Source: Lysobacterales bacterium
GTDB taxonomy: Bacteria > Pseudomonadota > Gammaproteobacteria > Xanthomonadales > SZUA-38
NCBI GenBank assembly: GCA_028285525.1
Contig: JANQOZ010000015.1
Coordinates: 1-51,589, forward strand
Length of the DNA stretch: 51,589 nt
Direction: 5' to 3'
Below, piece after piece: positions 35,615 to 44,390 of this stretch (the first letter of the stretch is position 1; the number at the start of each line of letters is the position of its first letter). The position numbers and the translations under genes were made by a program. The notes below the pieces were generated by a model, which did not search any database, was not told the origin of the DNA, and was given only the letters and a program-made list of their open reading frames with translations.

Positions 35615-37138
35615 ATGAGTTGTAGCTTCGATTGGATCGATGGGCGAATGGTAGGAAAAGCGAAACCGTGTATCCGAGTGTTTGCGGTGCTTTGGCTTTC
35701 CCTCTATCTGTCACACGTGGGCGCGTCGTCTATCTCCAACCCTGGATTTGAACCAAGCGAAGAAGACGGTATTTCTGGTTGGGGCACCTCATCCTATGGC
35801 CACGTGGTTCACCTCGATTTTTTGGTAAAGCACTCCGGCAGTACAAGCCTAAAAGTCGAATCTGCCGAGGCGCCTCGAGGATCGATGGTCTCGCAAGAAA
35901 TCGATCCAGAGTTGGTTCGTCATGCTCCATTAAACCTATCCGGGTTTATCAAAACGAAGGAGATCGACGGAACAGCAACTTTCTTTGTCATTGTGGAAGG
36001 GCCTGATGGACAGATTTTTCAGGATGACATGAGAGACCGTCCCGCTGTGGGCACATCCGATTGGCAGAAAGCTGAGATCCGAATACCACGGTTCAGGGAA
36101 GCCACCCATGTGAAAATCGGCGCATTGGTAATCGGTGGCGGCGCCGCATGGTTTGACTCGATGAAACTGACCTCAGTTTCGGAGGACGCGCCACTATCAC
36201 CAGCAGCCAAGCAATATCTCGACGAAGCGCTAGACGTTCTAGCGCAACACTCCGTTAAACGAGAGAGTGTCGACTGGGGGGCTCTGAGATCCCAGGCCTA
36301 TGCGCTCGCCGGCGCTGCTCAAGAGATAGAGGACACCTATCCAGCCATTCGTTACGCGGTGCAGGCACTGAAGGATGGACATAGCAGTTTTGTGGCACCG
36401 ACAAACGCCGTGAAGTCCCGCTCGACATCAGAAACGAGTCAACCGCGCGTCGAAATCGGTCGAGAAGGCGCAGTTGGGTATATCAAGCTGCCAGCGTTTC
36501 AAAATCGAGGCGACGAGACCGTCGCCACCGAATTCATCGACGTCACGCATCGGGCCCTCCGCGACCTGAGCAGCCAAGGAGTTTGTGGTTGGGTTCTGGA
36601 TCTGCGAGAAAACACCGGCGGCAACATGTGGCCCATGATTGCCGCCGTTGGTCCGATTCTTTCCGAGGGCACGATCGGCGGATTTATTGACCCTGTCACC
36701 GGGGCACGATTTGAATGGTGGTACACCTCGGGCGCGGCTGGGACCAATTCCCGGAAAGACGGAAGACGGTCGACAAGAGCCAGAGGCAGCGAAAATCCAC
36801 CAGCAAGTCTCGATGGTCCTGTCGCCGTTCTTACTTCGAGACAAACCTCCAGTTCTGGAGAAGCGGTCGTGGTGGCGTTTAGGGGACGTCCGGGAGCGAG
36901 GAGTTTTGGCGAACCTACCGGAGGGCTCGCGACAGCAAATACCCCGTATTCTTTAAAGGACGGCGCGTTCATAAATCTCACGACGATGTACATGACCGAT
37001 CGAATGCGCAACCGCTACTCCTACTCGATAGCCCCAGATGTGGCAATTGAACTGAGTTCGGACGGCGATGCGGTGCTTGGAGCAGCTAGACGTTGGCTGT
37101 TAGAGCAAGGCTGCGAAGAGATCGCCTCGCAAAAGTGA
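35615..37138 (+). CDS. S41-family peptidase with N-terminal CBM-like domain
   Basis: A 507-aa exported protein. A signal segment (IRVFAVLWLSLYLSHVGASS) starts near residue 20; a start at Met12 is possible. Residues ~40-190 form a jelly-roll, carbohydrate-binding-like domain (ISNPGFEPSEEDGISGWGTS, IKIGALV-type strand, GGGAAWFDSMKL). Residues ~205-500 are a tail-specific (S41) protease core: RYAVQALKDGHSSFVAP, VGYIKLPAFQNRGDETV, WVLDLRENTGGNMWPM, and VAVLTSRQTSSSGEAVVVAF with the catalytic Ser. A PDZ domain, common in this family, is not seen. It probably cleaves proteins in the periplasm. Confidence 0.8.
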   Translation: MSCSFDWIDGRMVGKAKPCIRVFAVLWLSLYLSHVGASSISNPGFEPSEEDGISGWGTSSYGHVVHLDFLVKHSGSTSLKVESAEAPRGSMVSQEIDPELVRHAPLNLSGFIKTKEIDGTATFFVIVEGPDGQIFQDDMRDRPAVGTSDWQKAEIRIPRFREATHVKIGALVIGGGAAWFDSMKLTSVSEDAPLSPAAKQYLDEALDVLAQHSVKRESVDWGALRSQAYALAGAAQEIEDTYPAIRYAVQALKDGHSSFVAPTNAVKSRSTSETSQPRVEIGREGAVGYIKLPAFQNRGDETVATEFIDVTHRALRDLSSQGVCGWVLDLRENTGGNMWPMIAAVGPILSEGTIGGFIDPVTGARFEWWYTSGAAGTNSRKDGRRSTRARGSENPPASLDGPVAVLTSRQTSSSGEAVVVAFRGRPGARSFGEPTGGLATANTPYSLKDGAFINLTTMYMTDRMRNRYSYSIAPDVAIELSSDGDAVLGAARRWLLEQGCEEIASQK

Positions 37139-37165
37139 GACAAGCGGGGCAATTGGACATGCCGA

Positions 37166-37864
37166 GTGCCACTGCTATGGATGGGTGATCTAGGAGTGAT
37201 ATCGAACTTCCCAGATTCCAGGGTCGTCGAAAGTGCAAGACTGATTTGGAATTATCTTTCAGGGTTTGCCTCGGAGGGTCCATGCGATGCGCTAGTCGTG
37301 TGCGGCTCGTACGACTTGCGTGTCATGGATCACGCGGTCAGATTGCTTCAGCAAAAAATATCAAAGACGCTCGTCATCACTGGCAATACTGGCAACTGGA
37401 CCAAACACCTTTGGGATCGGCCTGAGGCCGAAATCTTTTTTGAACATGGGCGATCCAGAATCCCCGATGATGTCGAAGTTGTTCTGGAGAGAAAGGCAAC
37501 TAACTTCGGAGAGAACATACTGTTTGCCCGTGACCTGCTTCCAGATATAGACAGTGTGGTTTTGCTCACGAAACCCAACGCGGTATTGAGAGTTCTGCTG
37601 ACCGCACAAGAACAGTGGCCTGAGACCACGGTGAGCGTATCTTCACCGCAGTACCGATTTCCCTACGACGTATCGAATGTCGTAGGGCTCTTCGGCCTAA
37701 TTGACGAGATGGTCGGAGACATAGACCGTATCAGGAAATACCCGAAGCTTGGATATCAGGTCGAGCACGAGCTGCCAAAGGCAGTATTGGACGCCGCTGA
37801 TTTCCTCGCTAGCAAGGGCTTCGACAACCATCTCGCTCCAGACCTTTGCAATGAAGAGCGGTAG
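37166..37864 (+). CDS. DUF218 (YdcF/SanA-like) protein
   Basis: A 232-aa protein; GTG at 37166 or ATG at 37181 may be the start. The DUF218 fold is visible: CDALVVCGSYDLRVMDHAVR, KTLVITGNTGNWTKHLWD, ATNFGENILFARDLLPDIDS and VVLLTKPNAVLRVLLTAQEQ. No membrane segment is seen, unlike SanA or ElyC, so it is probably cytoplasmic like YdcF. The molecular role of this family is not settled; nucleotide or cell-envelope functions have been proposed. Confidence 0.75.
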   Translation: MPLLWMGDLGVISNFPDSRVVESARLIWNYLSGFASEGPCDALVVCGSYDLRVMDHAVRLLQQKISKTLVITGNTGNWTKHLWDRPEAEIFFEHGRSRIPDDVEVVLERKATNFGENILFARDLLPDIDSVVLLTKPNAVLRVLLTAQEQWPETTVSVSSPQYRFPYDVSNVVGLFGLIDEMVGDIDRIRKYPKLGYQVEHELPKAVLDAADFLASKGFDNHLAPDLCNEER

Positions 37865-38075
37865 TTTAAGGCCCAGTCAGGGTTGGTTTGCTTTATCCAT
37901 GTCGCCTTGGATACAAATGGCTTTAGCAACAGGCAGTCCACAGGCGTTAAAAAGTGCTGGGGTACGCCCAAGTGCTAACCAACGGTAGGCTACTTTCTCT
38001 TGGGTCAGAAAAAGCCGCCGCTACTCAACGCAATCCTGTCTGGTGTCGGTCCTGCCCCACGTATTTCGGCTATCG

Positions 38076-38495
38076 CTAGAGCACACAGCCTGGCTCGTTA
38101 ATGCTTGTGTGGTTATGGCTACGCATCGAGCGAAGTCTTGACTCAAGCGTCCCGACGTGCGCTTCTAGCTTGTGTCCGTCTGGATCCAGGAAATAGATAG
38201 ACAGCCCCTCGCTGGCGTTCTGTTTCCAAATGCGCGCACTATTGGTGATTAGCTTCTTTTTGAAGGCAGCAAAGTTTTCTTGAGAAAGGTCAAACGCGAT
38301 ATGCGAGTAATCCAATCTCGACTGATCCGCTGCTGCGGAATCTATAACCAAGCAAAACCAAGTATCGCCGGCTTCAAAATACGCACCTCCCTCGTGAACA
38401 GAAACCAGGCGTAGACCCAGCACTCGCTCGTAGAAACAGACCGATGCTTCGAGGTCGGAAACTGCCAGGGTAATGTGATTGATGCCTTTGATCAT
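38076..38495 (-). CDS. fosA: FosA-family fosfomycin glutathione transferase
   Basis: A 139-aa VOC-superfamily enzyme that in this family adds glutathione to fosfomycin using Mn(II) and K+. Metal ligands are His7 (GINHITLAV), His65 (DYSHIAF) and Glu111 (HKLEAHVG). Other FosA positions also fit: Thr9, Tyr39, Trp46, Lys91, the K+ loop SEG at 95-97, Tyr101 and Arg120. The length matches known FosA (about 135 aa). The start overlaps the stop of the upstream gene (ATGA), so it is the last gene of a GFA / membrane protein / FosA operon. Chromosomal FosA-like proteins vary in activity; resistance is inferred, not shown. Confidence 0.8.
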   Translation of the reverse strand: MIKGINHITLAVSDLEASVCFYERVLGLRLVSVHEGGAYFEAGDTWFCLVIDSAAADQSRLDYSHIAFDLSQENFAAFKKKLITNSARIWKQNASEGLSIYFLDPDGHKLEAHVGTLESRLRSMRSHNHTSINEPGCVL

Positions 38496-38917
38496 TGTTT
38501 CACCGGATTAGGGTGGTTATGGTTAGCACCGGAATGGGGCCGCTGAGAAAGTGGCTCAGGCATCTCGTCTCGGCCTTCTTCTTCCGCCGCGTCTGAACTT
38601 CGGTAGCGTTTGCCGAGATACAGGCTAGCAATGCTGCTATCCGTAGAAAATTGCAAGTAGTGTCCTTCGTTGCGGCGATATCGCACTGAAGACCAATTTG
38701 CCACTGCGACTATGAAAGGTACAGGCCCACTCGCTGCCAAGCCATAGAAGACTAGGGCGAGCCCCTCCACCGTCAGAAATTGGTAGAGACAGTCCCAGCT
38801 CCTCCTTGCTCGGGAGGTAAAATTTGTCAGGGCCATTTGGAAGATTCTGAACAAGCTTTCTCTTGGTAAACGGTTGCTGCCTTTCACGTTCCAGCATTGA
38901 CGCTTGAGCAAGCGCAC
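38492..38917 (-). CDS. Unknown small protein, possibly membrane-associated
   Basis: A 141-aa frame beginning with GTG at 38917, or ATG at residue 28 (MALTNFTSR). One apolar stretch (VEGLALVFYGLAASGPVPFI) may be a membrane segment. The C-terminus is polar and ends HNHPNPVKQ. The TGA stop overlaps the FosA ATG (ATGA), which supports its being translated. No family is recognised, and another open frame on the same strand overlaps its 5' half. Confidence 0.4.
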   Translation of the reverse strand: MRLLKRQCWNVKGSNRLPRESLFRIFQMALTNFTSRARRSWDCLYQFLTVEGLALVFYGLAASGPVPFIVAVANWSSVRYRRNEGHYLQFSTDSSIASLYLGKRYRSSDAAEEEGRDEMPEPLSQRPHSGANHNHPNPVKQ

Positions 38918-38953
38918 AAACCGCTTTCGGTAGAATTGCTGCGGGTTTGAGAA

Positions 38954-39346
38954 TCAATTGGGCAACTGAATCTTACTGCCCTCGATCCACGCGACCGGCA
39001 GTGTCTTAAGATCTACGCCTTTTAAGCATCTGACATTTACCGCCCATCCGCTGAACGGTTCGACGCCCTTTTCAACTTCCGTGGCAGTGAGTTTGCTTGG
39101 GCGTCGAAATGGCAGAATCCCGCAAACCGGGCAGAAGTAGTCGGTAGCGGTACCAGAGCCCCACTGATAACACGTCATTTCAGAAAGTGGAGTGAGAATG
39201 CGCATAGCAGATTCAGGTACTCGGAACATCGCTGCTCCACGCTTGTGGCAAATCGAATAATCACAAATTCGGACGTGGTCAATATCGGCGTCTACCTCGA
39301 ACTTGACGTGGCCGCAGTGGCAAGAGCCAGAATAGGTCTTTTTCAT
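38954..39346 (-). CDS. GFA (CENP-V/Gfa-type) family protein
   Basis: A 130-aa zinc protein of the glutathione-dependent formaldehyde-activating family. Cysteine ligands are visible in SCHCGHVKFEV (Cys9, Cys11), ICDYSICHKRG (Cys28, Cys33) and FCPVCGI near residue 72-75. The family's usual CDCSxC is changed to CDYSIC, which loses one Cys. Family members bind glutathione adducts. It is the first gene of the FosA operon, which makes a glutathione-linked detoxification theme plausible. Confidence 0.8.
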   Translation of the reverse strand: MKKTYSGSCHCGHVKFEVDADIDHVRICDYSICHKRGAAMFRVPESAMRILTPLSEMTCYQWGSGTATDYFCPVCGILPFRRPSKLTATEVEKGVEPFSGWAVNVRCLKGVDLKTLPVAWIEGSKIQLPN

Positions 39347-39440
39347 GATTTATCGGCTAGCAGCGATACCGGCTGCCCCTCCCGGAACCGCTCTTTGTTC
39401 CCTAAGTCCTCTCAGTAGGAGTTGGCGGGACACTTTTTGA

Positions 39441-40448
39441 TCAGTCAATCTGCAGCAGGTCTTTGGCCAAAGACCGGGAGATCTCTCGCTCCTTTGGTGA
39501 TACCTGCATTTCCAAGAAGCCGATCAATGCCTGCGCACGTTCGGCCGAGGGGCTGTTGCTGAGCACCGCTGCGTAGGCATAGGCATATGCCTCGCTTGGA
39601 TCCGAGTTGAATGGGATACCGTTGGCCATGATTTGCGCCATCAAGAAGAACCTGTCGGGGTGTTCCATCTCGAATATGGCCCCCACGTAGGAGCGAGTCT
39701 TGTTGCGGTAGGTCTCAATAATATGAGGCTCCGGGAAACCAAATCCGTTTCCCAGGTTGGTTATCAGATTTGCTGCCATGCTGTAGTAGCCGAACCGGGC
39801 TGGCACATGGCCCAAATCGGCCGCAGCTTCCAGTAAGGCCAGCGCCATGCCCGCGACGTTTGCGTCCGGATCGATGCCCTGACACATACGAAATCGATGG
39901 TCGATAGAGTCCAGGCGAGTTGCCAGCCACTCGGGCAAATCCTCATCCGGGTTGTTACCGAGCCAGTTGTCTAACGATTTCTGAGCACGCGCCAAATGCG
40001 CATCCAGTTGCCAATCGTTGATCGGTCCGGGCATGCAGTAATTGTAAAAAAGGTACATCCAGAAGGCGGCCTCTGGGTCTCCATCCTCAGCGGCCTGTTT
40101 CTTGGCTGCAATTTCGCCTGGATCGGCATCCGCCATAGATTTTCGGGCGTTGCTTAACCAAGTATTTGGGTGCTCATCGGGATTGAAGACAATGGGTAAT
40201 GCTTTCGCTTCCGCTATAACGACCGTGGGCTCTGTCGCGCTTTTGGATTGGGGCGGAATGGCGTTGCCATTCCGTCCAAGAATCCAAAATACGTCGCCCT
40301 CCTCCTCGGGATTAGTCACGCCGTCGATACGCGTACCCATATCGCTCAGTGCATTAGATGATTTGCTGGTCGGGCGGCGCTCGATGAGCATAGCGACTCC
40401 TAGGCCAACCAGGAGTAGGGCAATGAGGCCGGTAACTAGAGAGCGCAT
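39441..40448 (-). CDS. Sel1-like repeat, membrane-anchored protein
   Basis: A 335-aa protein. MRSLVTGLIALLLVGLGVAM is a signal or N-terminal anchor, followed by a disordered linker (35-110). The rest is helical with Sel1/TPR-like patterns: AAKKQAAEDGDPEAAFWMYL, ALALLEAAADLGHVPARFGY and AYAYAYAAVLSNSPSAERAQ. It is probably periplasmic and a protein-interaction scaffold. Partner unknown. Confidence 0.6.
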   Translation of the reverse strand: MRSLVTGLIALLLVGLGVAMLIERRPTSKSSNALSDMGTRIDGVTNPEEEGDVFWILGRNGNAIPPQSKSATEPTVVIAEAKALPIVFNPDEHPNTWLSNARKSMADADPGEIAAKKQAAEDGDPEAAFWMYLFYNYCMPGPINDWQLDAHLARAQKSLDNWLGNNPDEDLPEWLATRLDSIDHRFRMCQGIDPDANVAGMALALLEAAADLGHVPARFGYYSMAANLITNLGNGFGFPEPHIIETYRNKTRSYVGAIFEMEHPDRFFLMAQIMANGIPFNSDPSEAYAYAYAAVLSNSPSAERAQALIGFLEMQVSPKEREISRSLAKDLLQID

Positions 40449-40611
40449 TTCTTGATTATAGGCCTATCAACCGGGGCGACCGCTCTGAGAGCCAAAAAGC
40501 TAGAGCGGTGCCTAGCGTCCGCTTTACGATGTGCAAAGGACAATGCTGCGACCCCCTGGTTTTCGCCAAAATCCCTGAACCCTTGGGCTCTGGGGCTGGC
40601 AGTTTTCGTTC

Positions 40612-41028
40612 CTACCCCTCGCACACATAGGTCATCGTAAGCGACTCCCTCACCAGCCGTACGGCCGGCTCCCTCTTTAGTCTTGATTGCCGTCCTCTAA
40701 AGTAGCTGGCAACGATGTCTCCGAGATCCTCAAGGTCCAGATCGGTATCAAGACAAATCTCTCCGAGCTCGTGAAGGGTGTCGGCTGTGCCTTTAACGTA
40801 GTACAGATATTCCCGAACACGATAGCCATCGTGTACAGGGGCAAACTGCCGAAACAGCTCATACTGAAAAAGGTTTCGTTCAAATTCATTCGAGTAGGGG
40901 GTGTCTGCCGAAGTCACAGAAAAGAACAAAAGCATGGTGGTGAACATGGTGCCTCCGATCACGGTAGCAGTCAGGGCGATGTCAATGCCTGATGACTCCC
41001 ATTGAATCGCCAACTCTTCTGGGTTCAA
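40612..41028 (-). CDS. Hypothetical single-pass membrane protein
   Basis: A 138-aa protein with one membrane segment (DIALTATVIGGTMFTTMLLF, residues ~16-38) and a soluble charged C-terminus (NEFERNLFQYELFRQFAPV, ICLDTDLDLEDLGDIVASYF). No family is recognised. It stands alone on the minus strand. Confidence 0.5.
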   Translation of the reverse strand: MNPEELAIQWESSGIDIALTATVIGGTMFTTMLLFFSVTSADTPYSNEFERNLFQYELFRQFAPVHDGYRVREYLYYVKGTADTLHELGEICLDTDLDLEDLGDIVASYFRGRQSRLKREPAVRLVRESLTMTYVCEG

Positions 41029-41276
41029 CTCAGTGATACCCCGATTTGACTGATCAAACCATTATTCGTTCGGCTGGGACCAGTATTCTCTTTTCTGCTG
41101 TGATGCATTGCCAACGCTGTGGTTTGCACACTGCTGATTGCAGGACCGATCGATCCGGTTCCGCAACGCTGTGGGGAAGGATTCGAACTAGCATTCAGTC
41201 GAATTAGTCGAAGGTGCTGTCTGCAATCAGGTTCTTGAACGTCGCTTGCGAAGGGAAACTTGCCGAGGGAGGTCCG

Positions 41277-42410
41277 GTGTTGCGTTTCTTTCTAATTTGC
41301 TTATTTGTTCTCGGTAATTTGCTCCTTCCTTCAAGCAGTTGGGGAGAGGGGGGTTCCTATACGATATCTGTAGAAGGCCGCGAAAACGTCGAGCTTTCTG
41401 GCTCTGTATCTCTGTATTGGTTCGCCTGGGGCGCATTGGAAGAAATTGATATCGGCGAAATACGACGCAACAATCTGTCAGTATTCCCGCCAATAGAGAA
41501 TCTCGAGGCCAGTATCCGCAGCGCGTATGCGCTTACGCCGGAAAATTCAGCTGACGAAGTTAATTTGGCCTCCTCGTCAGTCCTTGGGTGGTTTCTAATA
41601 ATGGAATTGGCCGGCGTGAAATCAACCGATGGGCCGGTTTTTTACCGTTCTGAAGATGTATTGATTGCGACAGATTCCGGTGAGATTGATATGGAGTCCC
41701 TCTTATCGCAGGTCTCGCAAGGGGTCGAGCCGACGCTGCAAGCCATGGCGGGTACGGCCCAGAGGGTCTATAACACAAAGACACTGGAGTTTCCGCCGAT
41801 TGGACCCAGGCCTGTCAGCTTCAGAGATCTGCAGGGCAACCCGGTACCAGACTTGAACGTTTCACTCGCCGTTTTTGGTACCAACCAGAATCACTGCGGC
41901 CGTCATCAAGGCATCGAACTGGGAAGCTTCAAGACTGATCCTGACGGACAGGTTGTATTGCATCAACCCCGCAAGACCCCGCTCTATTACTACGGGAAGC
42001 ATTACGTAAAAGCGGGCGTGCATGGCGGAATCGAGCGGTACAACTCTCAATCTGGAAGCAGAGTGGGCGAGGACGATTCGGTGTCCGCTCGATGGACATT
42101 CACTCCTCGCGCATTCGAGATAAACGTGACTGATCGGCAAAAAGCGCCAGTCGCCGGTGCCGACTTGGTTGGCTGCATGAGGACCTCAGGAAAGGCAAAC
42201 CAATGTTTTTCGTTGGGCTTTTGCGGTGCTTCGTGTGGCGTATTCGGAACTTCTGATAGAAATGGTGTTTTGCGCTTCAGCGAAAATCCCAGCACGATTT
42301 GTCTGCGCGGTATCGCGGTCGACAGCGGTAAACCGGTGCCTATCAGTGAGCCGTTGCTTCAAGAGCTCTATGGACAAGGTCGGGCAACAATTTCTTTGCC
42401 TATCGATTAA
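41277..42410 (+). CDS. Hypothetical secreted beta-rich protein
   Basis: About 377 aa. An ATG at 41214 is in frame, but a strong GAGGGAGGT (41265-41273) points to GTG at 41277 or TTG at 41280, which begins a signal peptide (FFLICLFVLGNLLLPSSSWG). The mature protein contains Ig-like or carboxypeptidase-regulatory segments: VSFRDLQGNPVPDLNVSLAV, FKTDPDGQVVLHQPRKTP, EINVTDRQKAPVAGADLVG. A Cys cluster (GCMRTSG, CFSLGFCGASCG) follows. Probably an extracellular or periplasmic structural protein. Confidence 0.65.
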   Translation: MLRFFLICLFVLGNLLLPSSSWGEGGSYTISVEGRENVELSGSVSLYWFAWGALEEIDIGEIRRNNLSVFPPIENLEASIRSAYALTPENSADEVNLASSSVLGWFLIMELAGVKSTDGPVFYRSEDVLIATDSGEIDMESLLSQVSQGVEPTLQAMAGTAQRVYNTKTLEFPPIGPRPVSFRDLQGNPVPDLNVSLAVFGTNQNHCGRHQGIELGSFKTDPDGQVVLHQPRKTPLYYYGKHYVKAGVHGGIERYNSQSGSRVGEDDSVSARWTFTPRAFEINVTDRQKAPVAGADLVGCMRTSGKANQCFSLGFCGASCGVFGTSDRNGVLRFSENPSTICLRGIAVDSGKPVPISEPLLQELYGQGRATISLPID

Positions 42411-42513
42411 TCCACCAATTGTTTCGGTCATGGCCGTCCTCTCTGCGGTAAGCACAAAGACATGAATTTGAGGAATTCGAGTCGGGTTCTGTCCCGAGGT
42501 GTACCATCATCGA

Positions 42514-43509
42514 ATGCGAAAGGCCTTAATTATCGGAGGAACGGGGCAAGTCGGTATGGCTGTAGCATCTCGCTTAACTGCCGACGGGTGGCTTGTTGCT
42601 CTGGCTGCCAGGAGACCGCCTGCCACTAAAGGTCCCTGGGAGTTTGTGCCGGTGGACCGAACGAGTGATGACGAATTCACAGGTGCAGTCGGACAGGGAA
42701 CAGATTTGCTTCTGGACTGCATCGCCTTCGACGGATTTGCCGCTTCCCAACTGTTGACCGTTCAGGATCGTGTTGGCCACGTAATGGCAGTATCGAGCGC
42801 GAGCGTTTACTGCGATTCAGCCGGCAAGAGTATTGATGAAGCGAGTGTCATCGGGTTTCCAGAGTTCCCAATCCCGCTCTCAGAAAATCAACCGACAGTG
42901 CTTCCGGGGCCTGACACGTACTCGACTAGGAAGGTCGCCATGGAGCAAACGTTGCTCGATGGTGCAACAGGGCCCGTAACGATATTGAGGCCCTGCGCAA
43001 TCCATGGGCCGTTTAGCAAGCATGCCCGAGAGTGGTGGATTCTGAAGCGCCTCCTGGACGGACGAGAAAGCATCCCGTTGGCTTACGAGGGCAAGAGTCA
43101 GTTTCAGACAACGTCTACCCAGTCGATTGCAGAGGTCGTCGCCCTGGCGGTCGAGAAGTCGATTATCGGGATTATCAATACAGTAGACGGAGACTCGCCC
43201 ACTACCGAAGCCATTGCGCGGATGATTATGGAGATCGCCGGCAGGAAATCGGAGATCGTAGGTTTGCCTCCGGAACCGTATCCGCCCAAAGTGGGTATGT
43301 CGCCGTGGTCCGTTCAACGTCCGGTGGTCTGCAGTTCACGGTTATCAACAGGTTTGACCTACCGCGAGACCGCACCGGCAGCGGTCGACTGGTTGCTGGA
43401 AAACGTCACCAATGACAACTGGAAAGAACAGCTTCCGCAGCTCGCAGCCTATCCGTGGGACCAGTTTGATTACCATTCGGAGGACGAAAGGCTATGCGCG
43501 CTGGACTGA
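42514..43509 (+). CDS. NAD-dependent epimerase/dehydratase-like (extended SDR)
   Basis: A 331-aa protein from the ATG at 42514. The Rossmann motif ALIIGGTGQVGMAVASRL is at the N-terminus, DLLLDCIAFDG follows, then VMAVSSASVYC and the catalytic YSTRK near residue 140-145. The C-terminal half (GKSQFQTTSTQSIAEVVALA, IINTVDGDSPTTEAIARMIM) matches sugar-nucleotide or isoprenoid-type SDRs of the atypical group. Substrate unknown. The methyltransferase gene begins 35 bases downstream, so the two are probably co-transcribed. Confidence 0.8.
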   Translation: MRKALIIGGTGQVGMAVASRLTADGWLVALAARRPPATKGPWEFVPVDRTSDDEFTGAVGQGTDLLLDCIAFDGFAASQLLTVQDRVGHVMAVSSASVYCDSAGKSIDEASVIGFPEFPIPLSENQPTVLPGPDTYSTRKVAMEQTLLDGATGPVTILRPCAIHGPFSKHAREWWILKRLLDGRESIPLAYEGKSQFQTTSTQSIAEVVALAVEKSIIGIINTVDGDSPTTEAIARMIMEIAGRKSEIVGLPPEPYPPKVGMSPWSVQRPVVCSSRLSTGLTYRETAPAAVDWLLENVTNDNWKEQLPQLAAYPWDQFDYHSEDERLCALD

Positions 43510-43543
43510 TAGGCCCCGCGATGGATGGTTTGTTCCAGGAATA

Positions 43544-44350
43544 ATGAACACCGCGACCAAATATCTTTACAGCAACGCGCAGGTTGGTGCGAGGGCGCGC
43601 CTGACCGCGCTCGAACAGATCGAAGATAAGAACACCATCGCTTTGTTGGGTGAGCTTGGGTCTTTGGACGGACTGGATTGCCTCGAGATTGGCGCAGGTG
43701 CCGGGTCGATCGCTGAATGGTTATCTGGCCAAGTAGGCGATGCGGGCTCTGTGACGGCAACGGACATTGAGCCCGTTTACCTTTCGAATGCCACATACAG
43801 CGTCCTACGGCATGATATTTCTACTGAGAAGCTGCCGAGAGAGAATTTTGATGTCGCCCATATTCGGCACGTCCTGATTCATCTCGATGATCCAACCTCA
43901 GTGCTGGGAAAGATCGCGGCGAGTTTGAAGCCGGGAGGCGCTTTACTCGTCGAAGAGTCTGATCTTTCGTCTTGGCGAGTTTGGCCCGGTTCGCCCGCGA
44001 AACTACAGGAGGAGTTTAGCGCTGGGGTTGACACTGTTCTCAGAACGTATGAGCAGCGCGGTATGAATATTACTCTTGGAAGGGCGCTTCCCCAGTTGGT
44101 TCATGACGCAGGCTTGATCATTGGTCAGAGAAAGGATTTTCGACGTGTCGTGGCCGCCGGCAGCCCTGAGGCTGGTTATCAAAGGGAAACAGCAATCCAG
44201 CTGTCAGAGGCCCTGGGTGCAGGGCAGCCCGGGTTTGAAGAGATCTCACGGTTAGCGGAATGCCTGCTTGACCCTGGGCTCACGTATACGTCGCGAACAA
44301 CGGTGTCGGTTTTGGCCAGAAAACCTGGTCGACCAGCAGCACGAAATTGA
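43544..44350 (+). CDS. Class I SAM-dependent methyltransferase
   Basis: A 268-aa protein from ATG 43544 (AGGA just upstream). The SAM-binding motif CLEIGAGAGSIAEWLSGQ is followed by VTATDIEPVYL, FDVAHIRHVLIHLDDP and LGKIAASLKPGGALLVEE, the typical Ubi/Erg-like methyltransferase core. The C-terminal half may select the substrate, which is not evident. It lies between the SDR and the broken HAD gene. Confidence 0.8.
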   Translation: MNTATKYLYSNAQVGARARLTALEQIEDKNTIALLGELGSLDGLDCLEIGAGAGSIAEWLSGQVGDAGSVTATDIEPVYLSNATYSVLRHDISTEKLPRENFDVAHIRHVLIHLDDPTSVLGKIAASLKPGGALLVEESDLSSWRVWPGSPAKLQEEFSAGVDTVLRTYEQRGMNITLGRALPQLVHDAGLIIGQRKDFRRVVAAGSPEAGYQRETAIQLSEALGAGQPGFEEISRLAECLLDPGLTYTSRTTVSVLARKPGRPAARN

Positions 44351-44390
44351 CAAGCCTGACCTTGTCAGATGGCTTTGATCGATACGCAGA

